From contig NZ_JNLC01000010.1 of assembly GCF_000702305.1 (NCBI RefSeq), forward strand, positions 248,001-312,000: a stretch of DNA of 64,000 nucleotides. Reading direction: 5' to 3'. Positions 27,721 to 35,705 of the stretch are shown here, piece after piece (within the stretch, counting starts at the first letter, position 1; every line of letters starts with the position of its first letter). This stretch comes from Allobosea sp. 117 (lineage in GTDB: Bacteria; Pseudomonadota; Alphaproteobacteria; Rhizobiales; Xanthobacteraceae). Under the pieces are notes generated by a model. The model saw nothing but the letters and a program-made list of their open reading frames with translations. It was not told the origin of the DNA and did no database searches. Position numbers and translations under genes: made by a program.

Positions 27721-28577
27721 TGACCAAGCGCAGCACCGTCGTGTTCCAGGGGGAACCGGGCGCCAATTCCCACATCGCCTGCCGCGAGGTCTTCCCGGAC
27801 CACGAGGCGGTGCCCTGCGCGACCTTCGAGGACGCCTTCGCCGCCCTGCAGAACGGCGAGGCCGATCTCGGCATGATCCCGATCGAGAATTCGGTCGCCG
27901 GCCGCGTCGCCGACATCCATCACCTGATGCCGACCTCCGGGCTTACCATCGTCGGCGAGTTCTTCCTGCCGCTCAGCCACCAGCTCATGGCGGTGAAGGG
28001 GGCGAGCCTCGCCACCGTGAAGAGCGTGACCAGCCACGTCATGGCGCTCGGCCAGTGCCGCAACATCATCCGCAAGCTCGGCCTGAAGGCGGTGGTCGGC
28101 GCCGACACCGCCGGCGCGGCGCGCCACGTCGCCGAGGTCGGCGACCCGACGCAGGCGGCCATCGCTTCGCGGCTTGCGGCGGAGATCTACGGGCTCGACA
28201 TCATCGCCGAGAATATCGAGGACGAGGCGCACAACACCACGCGCTTCATCATCCTCGCCCGCGAGGGCGAGTGGGCGCCGGCCGACAACGGGCCGACCGT
28301 GACCACCTTCGTGTTCCGCGTGCGCAACGTGCCGGCGGCGCTCTACAAGGCGCTGGGGGGCTTTGCCACCAACGGCGTGAACATGACGAAGCTGGAATCC
28401 TACCAGCTCGACGGCGAGTTCTTCGCCACCCAGTTCTACGCCGATGTCGACGGCCATCCAGACGACCGCGCGCTCAAGCTCGCCTTGGAGGAACTCGCCT
28501 TCTTCTCAAAGGAGCTGCGCATCCTCGGCGTCTATCCGGCGCATTCCTATCGCATCGCGCTCCGCGCCAAGGACTGA
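27720..28577 (+). CDS. pheA: Prephenate dehydratase
   Basis: 285-residue monofunctional prephenate dehydratase, converting prephenate to phenylpyruvate in phenylalanine synthesis. The N-terminal half has FQGEPGANSHIA and the MIPIENSVAGRVADIH motif, and the catalytic NTTRFIIL (TRF) is at about residue 178. An ACT regulatory domain fills about 195-285, with ALGGFATNGVNMTKLESY, the GALV/ESRP-equivalent loops that bind phenylalanine for feedback inhibition. No chorismate mutase domain is attached, as usual in alphaproteobacteria. Confidence 0.95.
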   Translation: MTKRSTVVFQGEPGANSHIACREVFPDHEAVPCATFEDAFAALQNGEADLGMIPIENSVAGRVADIHHLMPTSGLTIVGEFFLPLSHQLMAVKGASLATVKSVTSHVMALGQCRNIIRKLGLKAVVGADTAGAARHVAEVGDPTQAAIASRLAAEIYGLDIIAENIEDEAHNTTRFIILAREGEWAPADNGPTVTTFVFRVRNVPAALYKALGGFATNGVNMTKLESYQLDGEFFATQFYADVDGHPDDRALKLALEELAFFSKELRILGVYPAHSYRIALRAKD

Positions 28578-28622
28578 GGGGCGGGAGGGGCCGTCGCCGC
28601 CGGCTGAGGGGCGTCGCGGCCG

Positions 28623-29453
28623 CTATTCGGCGGCGGCCTCGCCGGCCTCCACCGCGTCCTCGATGGTCTTCAGCGCCTCGGGGTGCGGCATGGAGATGAT
28701 GTTGTAGCCGGAATCGACGAAGTGCACTTCGCCGGTCACCCCGCTCGACAGTTCGGAGAGCAGATAGAGCGCGGAGCCTCCCACCTCGTCGATGGTGACG
28801 GTGCGGCGCAGCGGCGCGTGGCGCTTCTGGTAGTTGAACATCAGCCGCGCATCGGCGATGCCGGCTCCCGCCAGCGTGCGGATCGGGCCGGCCGAGATCG
28901 CGTTCACCCGCACGCCCTGCGGGCCGTAATCGGCCGCGAGGTAGCGCACGCTCGCTTCCAGCGCCGCCTTGGCGACGCCCATCACATTGTAGTTCGGCAT
29001 CACCCGCGTCGAGCCGCCATAGGTCAGCGTCAGCAGCGAGCCGCCATTCGGCATCAGCGCCGCCGCGCGCTTGGCGATCTCGGTGAAGGAGAAGCAGGAG
29101 ATCACCATGGTGCGGGTAAAGTTGGCCCGCGTGGTGTCGGCGTAGCGGCCCTTCAGCTCGTTCTTGTCGGAGAAGCCGATGGCGTGCACCACGAAATCGA
29201 GCGTGCCCCATTTGTCGGCGAGCGCCGCGAAGGCGGCATCGACCGAGGCGAGGTCCTCGACGTCGCAGGTGATGAGGGTGTCGGAGCCGAGGCTCTCAGC
29301 CAGCGGGCGCACCCGGCGGCCGAGAGCCTCGCCCTGATAGGCGAAGGCGAGCTCGGCGCCCTGCGCGGCCAGCGCCTTGGCGATGCCCCAGGCAATGGAA
29401 TGGTCGTTCGCGACACCCATGATCAGGCCGCGCTTGCCCTGCATCAGGCCCAT
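28623..29453 (-). CDS. fabI: Enoyl-ACP reductase, second copy
   Basis: 276-residue FabI in the same operon as fabB and fab[14 protein letters not shown] is the cofactor motif and Tyr155-(6)-Lys162 the active site ([12 protein letters not shown]). The triclosan-contact position is Gly93 (HAIGFSD), the sensitive form in E. coli. It is clearly related to the copy at 10422 (both keep SDKNEL.GRY and the [21 protein letters not shown] block), but differs through the C-terminal third. It is third in the fabA-fabB-fabI unit (33 bases after fabB) and converges with pheA across 45 bases. Confidence 0.93.
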   Translation of the reverse strand: MGLMQGKRGLIMGVANDHSIAWGIAKALAAQGAELAFAYQGEALGRRVRPLAESLGSDTLITCDVEDLASVDAAFAALADKWGTLDFVVHAIGFSDKNELKGRYADTTRANFTRTMVISCFSFTEIAKRAAALMPNGGSLLTLTYGGSTRVMPNYNVMGVAKAALEASVRYLAADYGPQGVRVNAISAGPIRTLAGAGIADARLMFNYQKRHAPLRRTVTIDEVGGSALYLLSELSSGVTGEVHFVDSGYNIISMPHPEALKTIEDAVEAGEAAAE

Positions 29454-29486
29454 GACGTGGATTCCCTTGCCGCCGTTGCCGTCTGC

Positions 29487-30704
29487 TTACGCGTCCGGAT
29501 GCTGGAGCACCAGCACCGCGTTCGTCCCGCCGAAGCCGAAGCCGTTCGAGACGATGCGGCCGAGATGTACGTTGTCGATCCGCTCGCGGGCGATCGGCAT
29601 GTCGGCGAAGGCCGGGTCGAGCTCCTCGATATGCGCGCTGGCGGCGATGAAGCCGTTCTGCATCATAAGGATCGAGTAGATCGCCTCGTGCACGCCGGTG
29701 GCGCCCTGCGAGTGGCCGGTCAGCGACTTGGTCGCCGAGATCGGCGGGCACGCATCGCCGAACACCGCGCGGATCGCCTCGATCTCCTTGAGGTCGCCGA
29801 TCGGCGTCGAGGTGGCGTGCGGGTTGATGTAGTCGATCGGCCCCTTCACGTCGGCGAGCGCGATCTTCATCGCCCGTGCCGCGCCTTCGCCCGAGGGGGC
29901 GACCATGTCGGCGCCGTCCGAGGAGGTGCCGTAGCCGACGATCTCGGCATAGATGCGCGCGCCGCGCGCCTTGGCGTGTTCCAGCTCTTCCAGCACCAAT
30001 ACGCCGGCGCCGCCGGAGATGACGAAGCCGTCGCGGTTCTTGTCATAGGGCCGCGAGGCCACCGCCGGGCGGTCATTGTAGTCCGACGACATGGCGCCCA
30101 TCGCGTCGAACAGGCAGGACAGCGTCCAGTCGAGGTCCTCGCAACCGCCGGCGAACATGATGTCCTGCTTGCCGTACATGATCTGCTCGGCGGCGTTGCC
30201 GATGCAGATGTTGGTGGTGGCGCAGGCGGCCGAGATCGAATAGCTCGGCCCCTTGATCTTGAACCAGGTGGAGAGCGTCGCCGAGGCGGTGGAGCCCATC
30301 GCCTTGGGCACCGCGAACGGTCCGATCTTCTTCGGGCCTTTCTCGCGGGTGATGTCGGCGGCCTCGACGATGGTGCGGGTGGAGGAGCCGCCCGAGCCCA
30401 TGATCAGGCCGGTGCGCTCGTTGGAGATCTCGTGCTCCTCGAGCCCGGCGTCGCGGATCGCCTGGTCCATCGCCACATGGTTCCAGGCGGTGCCGCCGCC
30501 GTGGAAGCGCATGGCGCGCCGGTCGACGATCTGGCTGGCGTCGAGCTGCGGGGCGCCGAACACCTGGCTGCGGAAGCCGAGCTGCGCATATTGGTCGGCG
30601 CGGACGATGCCGCTCTTCGATTCGTGCAGCGACGCCAGCACCTCCTGGGTGGAGTTGCCGATCGACGAGACGATGCCCATACCGGTAACGACGACGCGGC
30701 GCAT
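29487..30704 (-). CDS. fabB: Beta-ketoacyl-ACP synthase I
   Basis: 405-residue condensing enzyme that elongates the cis-3-decenoyl intermediate made by FabA, committing carbon to unsaturated fatty acids. The active-site Cys161 lies in [16 protein letters not shown], and the two histidines are in [12 protein letters not shown] and [16 protein letters not shown]: the C-H-H triad of FabB/FabF. Pairing with fabA supports FabB over FabF. The gene follows fabA by 74 bases and precedes the second fabI by 33. Confidence 0.95.
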   Translation of the reverse strand: MRRVVVTGMGIVSSIGNSTQEVLASLHESKSGIVRADQYAQLGFRSQVFGAPQLDASQIVDRRAMRFHGGGTAWNHVAMDQAIRDAGLEEHEISNERTGLIMGSGGSSTRTIVEAADITREKGPKKIGPFAVPKAMGSTASATLSTWFKIKGPSYSISAACATTNICIGNAAEQIMYGKQDIMFAGGCEDLDWTLSCLFDAMGAMSSDYNDRPAVASRPYDKNRDGFVISGGAGVLVLEELEHAKARGARIYAEIVGYGTSSDGADMVAPSGEGAARAMKIALADVKGPIDYINPHATSTPIGDLKEIEAIRAVFGDACPPISATKSLTGHSQGATGVHEAIYSILMMQNGFIAASAHIEELDPAFADMPIARERIDNVHLGRIVSNGFGFGGTNAVLVLQHPDA

Positions 30705-30778
30705 AGGCTACCTTTCCTTGAACCTCGGTGCGGGCGAAATGGCGCTCGCGGCGCCCGCCCGCAACCCCCGCATGGGCC

Positions 30779-31288
30779 TCACGCCGTCTGGAACAGGCCG
30801 ACCTTGAGGTCGCTGGCGCGATAGATGACCTCGCCGTCGGCTTCCAGCCAGCCATCGGCGACGCCGAGCACCAGCTTCGAGCGCATGACGCGCTTGAAGT
30901 CGATGCCGTAGACCACCTTCTTCATGGTCGGCAGCACCTGGCCGGAGAACTTCAGCTCGCCGAGGCCGAGCGCCCGCCCGCGCCCCGGTGCGCCGAGCCA
31001 GCCGAGATAGAAGCCGACAAGCTGCCACATGGCGTCGAGGCCGAGGCAGCCGGGCATCACCGGGTCGCCCTTGAAGTGGCAGGGGAAGAACCAGAGGTTC
31101 GGATGCACGTCGAGCTCGGCGCGCACCAGGCCCTTGCCGTTGGCGCCGCCCTCTTCCGAGATCTCGGTGATGCGATCGAACATCAGCATCGGCGGCAGCG
31201 GAAGCTGCGCATTGCCTTCGCCGAAAAGTTCGCCTCGCCCGCAGGCGAGAAGGTCCTCGTAATCAAAGCTCGTCCGACGTTCGACCAT
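30779..31288 (-). CDS. fabA: 3-hydroxydecanoyl-ACP dehydratase/isomerase
   Basis: 169-residue hotdog-fold enzyme that dehydrates 3-hydroxydecanoyl-ACP and isomerises trans-2 to cis-3 decenoyl-ACP, the branch point for anaerobic unsaturated fatty-acid synthesis. Active-site His71 and Asp85 are in [24 protein letters not shown], cut here as two blocks; PMLMFDRI is the other family hallmark. ATG 31288 gives the standard length; longer upstream readings enter the promoter region. First gene of the fabA-fabB-fabI operon, divergent from irr. Confidence 0.95.
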   Translation of the reverse strand: MVERRTSFDYEDLLACGRGELFGEGNAQLPLPPMLMFDRITEISEEGGANGKGLVRAELDVHPNLWFFPCHFKGDPVMPGCLGLDAMWQLVGFYLGWLGAPGRGRALGLGELKFSGQVLPTMKKVVYGIDFKRVMRSKLVLGVADGWLEADGEVIYRASDLKVGLFQTA

Positions 31289-31483
31289 CGCGTCTGTATC
31301 ACCGTCTATTTGTCCGTTCGGCCTTCCCGGGCGCCGCGCGGGCGGACCCGGCCTCCCAGCCGTTGGCCGCTTCCTAACACAGCGTCCACCGCGCTCAAAG
31401 CCGTCAGAGTACGGTGGCGCGCGACGGCGCAGAGGCAATGTGACACGCCGGTGAAGGTTTCGGCGCCGGTAATCGGGTCACAG

Positions 31484-31506
31484 TTTGGAACGGTTACTGT
31501 TTAGAA
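31484..31506 (+). promoter_or_regulatory. Candidate iron-control element half-sites upstream of irr
   Basis: TTTGGAA (31484-31490) and TTTAGAA (31500-31506) repeat at 16-base spacing just upstream of the irr -35 box. TTTAGAA is the left half of the published rhizobial Irr box (TTTAGAA, 3 bases, TTCTAAA); the right half is not conserved, so this is tentative. Confidence 0.35.
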
Positions 31507-31514
31507 TCGATCGC

Positions 31515-31544
31515 TTGCCGCTGATGGAATGCTCCTTGTATAAT
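31515..31544 (+). promoter_or_regulatory. Promoter of irr
   Basis: TTGCCG (31515-31520), 18-base spacer, and a perfect TATAAT (31539-31544) in AT-rich DNA. The expected transcript would begin near 31551, with a leader of about 130 bases. Confidence 0.65.
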
Positions 31545-31679
31545 AAATTTCGATCAAGCTTGGAGCGGCCGGCGATCAGCCGCCGCCCGGCACTATGAAC
31601 ATAGGAGGATGTGACGTCGGCAGCGCCAAGCGATGTGCCGAGACGCGCCCATCCATGACCGACGTCGGAAGTTGAGAGA

Positions 31680-32210
31680 ATGAGCGAGCCTATCCGCACG
31701 GTGCATATGGCGATGCCGCGCGTCGTCGTCGAAGACGGTGAGCCGGTGCTCCCGGTCGCGAAGCTGCGCGATTCCGCCTCGGCCAGCCGGACCGGCTGCC
31801 CCTTCCACGACGTGCGCCACATGCTGCGCGAGGTGGGGCTGCGGCCGACCCGGCAGCGCCTGGCGCTGGGCTGGCTGCTGTTCGCCAAGGGCGACCGCCA
31901 CGTCTCCGCGGAAATCCTGCACGAGGAGGCGATCAAGGCGCGCTTCCCGGTCTCGCTCGCCACCGTCTACAACACGCTGCACCAGTTCACCGAGGTGGGG
32001 CTGCTGCGCGAGCTCGCGGTCGACGGCTCGAAGACCTATTTCGACACCAATCCGACCGACCATCATCACTTCTTCGTCGAGGGCGAGAACAACCTCGTCG
32101 ACATTCCGAGCGCCTCGGTCGAGGTCGAGCGCGTGCCCGAACCGCCGGAAGGCTACGAGGTCGCCCGCATCGACGTGGTGGTGCGCCTGCGCCCCAAGCG
32201 GCGCTCCTGA
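31680..32210 (+). CDS. irr: Iron response regulator Irr (Fur family)
   Basis: 176-residue member of the Irr branch of Fur regulators, which in rhizobia controls heme synthesis and iron uptake according to heme status. The winged helix includes GLRPTRQRLALGWLLF and PVSLATVYNTLHQFTEVGLL. Two heme-sensing features known from Bradyrhizobium Irr are both present: a Cys-Pro heme-regulatory motif (Cys40-Pro41 in TGCPFHDVRHML) and the three-histidine site His128-130 (TDHHHFF). It should therefore be heme-responsive and perhaps unstable when heme is plentiful. ATG 31680 has a weak purine stretch before it. Divergent from fabA, an arrangement I recall as common in rhizobia. Confidence 0.93.
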   Translation: MSEPIRTVHMAMPRVVVEDGEPVLPVAKLRDSASASRTGCPFHDVRHMLREVGLRPTRQRLALGWLLFAKGDRHVSAEILHEEAIKARFPVSLATVYNTLHQFTEVGLLRELAVDGSKTYFDTNPTDHHHFFVEGENNLVDIPSASVEVERVPEPPEGYEVARIDVVVRLRPKRRS

Positions 32211-32236
32211 GCGCCGTGGCCGCGGTGCGGCTTTCT

Positions 32237-32839
32237 TCAGGCTGAGCCGATGCCGAGCTGCGCGACGCCGCGCCTGATGTCCTCCGGCGTGACGTCGTCA
32301 AGCACCGCCGCCTCCACCACATAGCCGAGGATCAGCGCCAGCAGCGCCTTTGCGGCCGCCTGCTCGTCGAGGGTCGCGGGGAGCTTCCCCTCCTGCTTCC
32401 AGACGATTGTCGCCGCCGCCAGTTGCTCGCGGAAGGCACGGTAGAAGCCGGCCATGGTGCCGCGGACCGTCTCGTTGCGCTGTGATTCGCTCCAGCCCAG
32501 CAGGGCGATGCGCTTGAGGTCGAAACCCTCGCGTTCCGTGAAGGCCGCGATCTCCCCCAGCACCGCGCCGACCAGCTCGGCCGGCGCCGGCAGTGGGCGT
32601 GTCGTCACCAGCGGCACCAGCCGCTCGCGCAGGCCCGCCAGCGATGTGGTGAGCGCCGCAAGGATCAGATCGTCCTTGTTGCGGAAATAGCCATAGACCG
32701 CGCCGGCGGAGAGGCCGGAAGCGCGGATGATGTCGTCCATGGTGGTGACATGCAGTCCCTCGCGCGCAAAGCACCGCCACGCGGCGTCGAGGATCTGCTG
32801 GCGGCGGGCGAGGCGGCGTTCGTCGGATATCTTCGGCAT
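32237..32839 (-). CDS. TetR family transcriptional regulator
   Basis: 200-residue repressor. The N-terminal helix-turn-helix (about residues 12-58) has ILDAAWRCFAREGLHVTTMDDIIRASGLS, AGAVYGYFRNKDDLI, the typical TetR signature. The C-terminal ligand-binding half (70-200) is helical with no recognisable subfamily. It is divergent from the metallo-beta-lactamase-fold gene at 32929; two palindromes in the 89-base space are the likely operators. GGAG precedes ATG 32839. It converges with irr. Confidence 0.9.
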   Translation of the reverse strand: MPKISDERRLARRQQILDAAWRCFAREGLHVTTMDDIIRASGLSAGAVYGYFRNKDDLILAALTTSLAGLRERLVPLVTTRPLPAPAELVGAVLGEIAAFTEREGFDLKRIALLGWSESQRNETVRGTMAGFYRAFREQLAAATIVWKQEGKLPATLDEQAAAKALLALILGYVVEAAVLDDVTPEDIRRGVAQLGIGSA

Positions 32840-32854
32840 GACTCCAAATAAAAC

Positions 32855-32866
32855 GAACGACCGTTC
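32855..32866. promoter_or_regulatory. Probable TetR operator 1
   Basis: GAACGACCGTTC: a palindrome with 5-base arms GAACG/CGTTC. It lies directly upstream of the -35 box of the facing gene and 16 bases upstream of the tetR start codon. Confidence 0.6.
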
Positions 32867-32895
32867 TTTACAACCGTCGTGGCCTGCGTCATAAA
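32867..32895 (+). promoter_or_regulatory. Promoter of the MBL-fold hydrolase gene
   Basis: TTTACA (32867-32872), 17-base spacer, CATAAA (32890-32895): five and four of six matches. It is exactly framed by the two palindromes, so bound repressor would block it. Confidence 0.55.
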
Positions 32896-32897
32896 AA

Positions 32898-32912
32898 GAA
32901 CGATTATTCGTT
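32898..32912. promoter_or_regulatory. Probable TetR operator 2
   Basis: AACGA-TTAT-TCGTT at 32899-32912, sharing the GAACGA core with operator 1. It covers the expected transcription start and lies just before the ribosome binding site. Confidence 0.6.
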
Positions 32913-32918
32913 TTTTAT

Positions 32919-32923
32919 GGAGG
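32919..32923 (+). promoter_or_regulatory. Ribosome binding site that sets the GTG 32929 start
   Basis: GGAGG lies 5 bases before GTG 32929. An in-frame ATG at 32917 overlaps this site and abuts operator 2, so it has no room for its own ribosome binding site. Confidence 0.65.
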
Positions 32924-32928
32924 CGAGC

Positions 32929-33768
32929 GTGATCCGCATCACCGCGATCGAAACCGGCAAGGCGCGGATGAAGACCGCCCAGCGCACCGGCGGCGACGGG
33001 CGCAGCGGTCTTCAGCGGAAGATCGACATCTTTCGCGACACCCATTGGGTCGAGCCTCTGCCGATCCTCTGCTTCCTGATCGAGCATCCCGAGGGCCGCT
33101 TCCTCGTCGATACCGGCGACACCTGGCGCAATTCGGTGCCGGGATATCTGCCGCGCTGGAACCCCTTCTTCACGCGGGAGGTGTCGATCCGCGTCGCGCC
33201 GCACGAGGAGGTCGGGTCGCGCCTGCTCGCCATGGGGCTCGATCCGGCCCGCGACATCGGCACGGTCATCCTCACCCATCTACATCACGACCACACCGGC
33301 GGCCTGGACCATTTCCCGTCCGCCCGCGTGCTGGTGCCGCGCGCCAACCTGCCGGTGTCGACCGGCCTCAGGGGCCGCCTGATGGGATGTCTGCCACAGC
33401 GCTGGCCGATCTGGTTCCGCCCGGAAGCGGTTGACATGGACGGGCCGGCGGTCGGGCCCTTCGCCGGCTCGCATCCCGTGACCCGTGACGGGCGCATCTT
33501 CCTGGTGCCGACGCCGGGGCATGTCGACGGCCACGTATCCGTGGTCGTCCGCGACGAGGGGATCACCTATTTCCTCGCCGGCGATGCCACCTATGACGAG
33601 GCCAATCTGCGGGCCGAGAAGGCCGACGGCGTGACCAACGACCCCGCACAGTCCATCGCGACGCTGCGTGCCATCAAGGCGTTCGCCGCCGGCGAACCGA
33701 CGGTCATCCTGCCGGCGCACGACCCCGAAAGCGCCGAACGTCTCGCGGCGCGGCGGATATTCGTCTGA
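32929..33768 (+). CDS. Metallo-beta-lactamase-fold hydrolase (lactonase-like)
   Basis: 279-residue dizinc hydrolase. The metal site is complete: HLHHDHTGG (residues 117-125), the later PTPGHVDGH, LAGDATYD and LPAHDPES. Order and spacing recall N-acyl-homoserine lactone lactonases of the AiiA/AttM kind, though the family also includes other lactonases and esterases, so quorum-signal degradation is only a possibility. There is no signal peptide. The GTG start is set by GGAGG at 32919-32923. Regulation is very likely by the divergent TetR protein through the palindromes at 32855 and 32898, which suggests induction by a small molecule that may be the substrate. Confidence 0.85.
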   Translation: MIRITAIETGKARMKTAQRTGGDGRSGLQRKIDIFRDTHWVEPLPILCFLIEHPEGRFLVDTGDTWRNSVPGYLPRWNPFFTREVSIRVAPHEEVGSRLLAMGLDPARDIGTVILTHLHHDHTGGLDHFPSARVLVPRANLPVSTGLRGRLMGCLPQRWPIWFRPEAVDMDGPAVGPFAGSHPVTRDGRIFLVPTPGHVDGHVSVVVRDEGITYFLAGDATYDEANLRAEKADGVTNDPAQSIATLRAIKAFAAGEPTVILPAHDPESAERLAARRIFV

Positions 33769-33789
33769 GCGCTCAGGCCGGCCCCGGCG

Positions 33790-34377
33790 CTACTCGAACT
33801 TCTCGTTCGGGTAGACGCCCCAGAGCTTCACCTGCTCGACGAAGCCGTCGAAGCCGTCGCCGAAGAAGCGGCACCAACTGCCGTCGCAATCCTTCACGCT
33901 GCCCAGCACGCCGGGCTCGATCCGTGCCTTGACCGCGGCCTCGCCGGAGCGCCCGGAATAGAGCGCGACGGGTCCGTCCTTCTTCAGCCAGGGCCCGACC
34001 AGCGCGGTACGGCGGCCGGAGAGCATGGAGTGGTAGACCCAGCCCTCGGCGCCCTCCGAATCACGGATGCGGCGCCATGTCTCGAACTCGGCGGTGATCT
34101 CGACGGGAAGGCCGGCGCGGGTGAATACCCAGGCGACCTGGTGGTCCTTGGTCGGGCCGGAGCGCACATTCACCTTGTCGGCCTTGAGGCTGACGAAGCG
34201 CGGCACCGGCAGCCCGCTCACCCGCCCGGTCGCCTCCGGCGACTGCGCCATGGCGGCGCCGTGGCCGAGCACCATCGCCAATGCCAGCGCGGCCCAAAAC
34301 CTTGACGCACCAACCCTCGACGCCGCCTTCGCCAGCGCCGTCACCCACGTCGTCTCTCGCATGATCGCGAACACCAT
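33790..34377 (-). CDS. Exported SH3-domain protein
   Basis: 195 residues. After a signal peptide (hydrophobic FWAALALAMVLGHGAAMAQ) it has two bacterial SH3-like units: residues about 60-120 (VSLKADKVNVRSGPTKDHQVAWVFTRAGLPVEI...WRRIRDSEGAEGWVYHSML) and 125-190 (SVKDCDGSWCRFFGDGFDGFVEQVKLWGVYPNE). Such proteins are periplasmic and widespread in rhizobia; the role is unknown, probably cell-wall binding. The exact start is unclear: ATG 34377, GTG 34374 or ATG 34362 all keep the signal peptide. Divergent from the dehydrogenase gene at 34586. Confidence 0.78.
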   Translation of the reverse strand: MVFAIMRETTWVTALAKAASRVGASRFWAALALAMVLGHGAAMAQSPEATGRVSGLPVPRFVSLKADKVNVRSGPTKDHQVAWVFTRAGLPVEITAEFETWRRIRDSEGAEGWVYHSMLSGRRTALVGPWLKKDGPVALYSGRSGEAAVKARIEPGVLGSVKDCDGSWCRFFGDGFDGFVEQVKLWGVYPNEKFE

Positions 34378-34585
34378 AGCTCCGTCCCGCCGGGCCGCGA
34401 AAGGAGACCCGCCGCGCCTGTCCCGTCAAGCCGGGCAAAACGACGCCGGGCGATTTCGGCTCGCGCCCACCCGGCTTTTGTCTTTCGCCCACCTGTCTGA
34501 TAATGAACGCGCCACCCCGGCGACGCCCGCTTTCACGCCTGATTGTGAAGGCTTAGCGTTAACGGGAGTTTGATCGCCGACGGGG

Positions 34586-35593
34586 ATGGAAATGGCCCGC
34601 AAGAAGCCGCTGGTCGTGGTCACGCGCAAGCTGCCGGACAAGATCGAAACGCGCATGCGCGAACTGTTCGACGCGCGGCTCAATATGGATGACAGGCCGA
34701 GGACGCAGGCCGAGCTGGTCGAGGCGGCGGCGAGCGCCGACGTGCTGGTGCCGACCATCACGGACCGCATCGATTCGGCCGTGCTCTCGCAGGCCGGGCC
34801 GAACCTCAAGCTGATCGCCAATTTCGGCAACGGCGTCGACCATATCGACGTCGCCACCGCCACCGCGCGCGGCATCACGGTCACCAACACCCCCGGCGTC
34901 CTCACCGAGGATACGGCGGACATGACCATGGCGCTCATCCTCGCGGTGCCGCGCCGGCTCACCGAAGGCGCCTCCGTGCTCACCGCCGAGGACGGCGTGT
35001 GGCCAGGCTGGTCGCCGACCTGGATGCTCGGCCACCGCATCTGGGGCAAGCGGCTCGGCATCATCGGCATGGGCCGCATCGGCCAGGCGGTGGCGCGCCG
35101 CGCCCGCGCCTTCGGCCTGCAGATCCACTACCACAACCGACGTCCGCTGCCGGCGGCGATCGAGGAGGAGCTCGAGGCGACCTATTGGGACAGCCTCGAC
35201 CAGATGCTGGCGCGGATGGACATCCTCTCGGTCAACTGCCCGCACACCCCGGCGACCTATCACCTGCTCTCGGCGCGACGGCTGAAGCTGGTGCGGCGCG
35301 ACGCCTACATCGTCAACACCGCGCGCGGCGAGGTGATCGACGAGAACGCGCTCGCCCGCATGATCGAGACCGGCGAGCTCGCCGGCGCCGGGCTTGACGT
35401 GTTCGAGCAGGAGCCGGCGGTGAGCCCGAAGCTGCTCAAGCTCGCCCGCCAGGGCAAGGTGGTGCTGCTGCCGCATATGGGCTCGGCCACCGTCGAGGCC
35501 CGCGTCGACACCGGCGAGAAGGTCATCGTCAACATCAAGACCTTCATGGACGGCCACCGTCCGCCGGACCGCGTCCTGCCCTCCATGCTCTGA
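34586..35593 (+). CDS. D-isomer-specific 2-hydroxyacid dehydrogenase (glyoxylate reductase type)
   Basis: 335-residue NAD(P)-dependent reductase. The substrate-side motif ANFGNGVDHIDVATATARGI is followed by the Rossmann GIIGMGRIGQAVARRARAFG; catalytic Arg is in VNTARGEVIDE, Glu in AGAGLDVFEQEP and His in LLPHMGSAT. Length and lack of an ACT or serine-sensing tail exclude full-length SerA; the closest group I recognise is the glyoxylate/2-ketogluconate reductase (GyaR/GhrB-like) class. ATG 34586 with Met3 as an alternative. It differs in subgroup from the ghrA-like gene at 16609. Confidence 0.87.
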   Translation: MEMARKKPLVVVTRKLPDKIETRMRELFDARLNMDDRPRTQAELVEAAASADVLVPTITDRIDSAVLSQAGPNLKLIANFGNGVDHIDVATATARGITVTNTPGVLTEDTADMTMALILAVPRRLTEGASVLTAEDGVWPGWSPTWMLGHRIWGKRLGIIGMGRIGQAVARRARAFGLQIHYHNRRPLPAAIEEELEATYWDSLDQMLARMDILSVNCPHTPATYHLLSARRLKLVRRDAYIVNTARGEVIDENALARMIETGELAGAGLDVFEQEPAVSPKLLKLARQGKVVLLPHMGSATVEARVDTGEKVIVNIKTFMDGHRPPDRVLPSML

Positions 35594-35705
35594 GCGCCGC
35601 GCGGCTCACGAAGCGCCCCGCCTGTGGCGGCGGCGCCACGCCGCGCCTTGCCCATGCGTGCTAGCCTCCGCTCCACCTCGGCGCTGTTGGGGGGCGTGGG
35701 GTTCG

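Larger units (their letters stand above)
31289..31679. other. Divergent control region between fabA and irr (391 bases)
   Basis: No gene is supported here. The irr-side part is unusually AT-rich for this window (31495-31560) and holds a strong promoter and two Irr-box-like half-sites. The fabA-side part (31289-31440) is GC-rich and I could not place a convincing promoter for fabA in it. Confidence 0.6.

Noticed and set aside
34478-34504. Promoter TTGTCT/GATAAT before the 2-hydroxyacid dehydrogenase gene
   Set aside because: The -10 is good, but the spacer is only 15 bases and the -35 is weak; not reported as a feature.
34586-35593. serA (phosphoglycerate dehydrogenase) for the 2-hydroxyacid dehydrogenase
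   Set aside because: At 335 residues it lacks the C-terminal regulatory domains of many SerA proteins, and the motifs fit the glyoxylate reductase group better.
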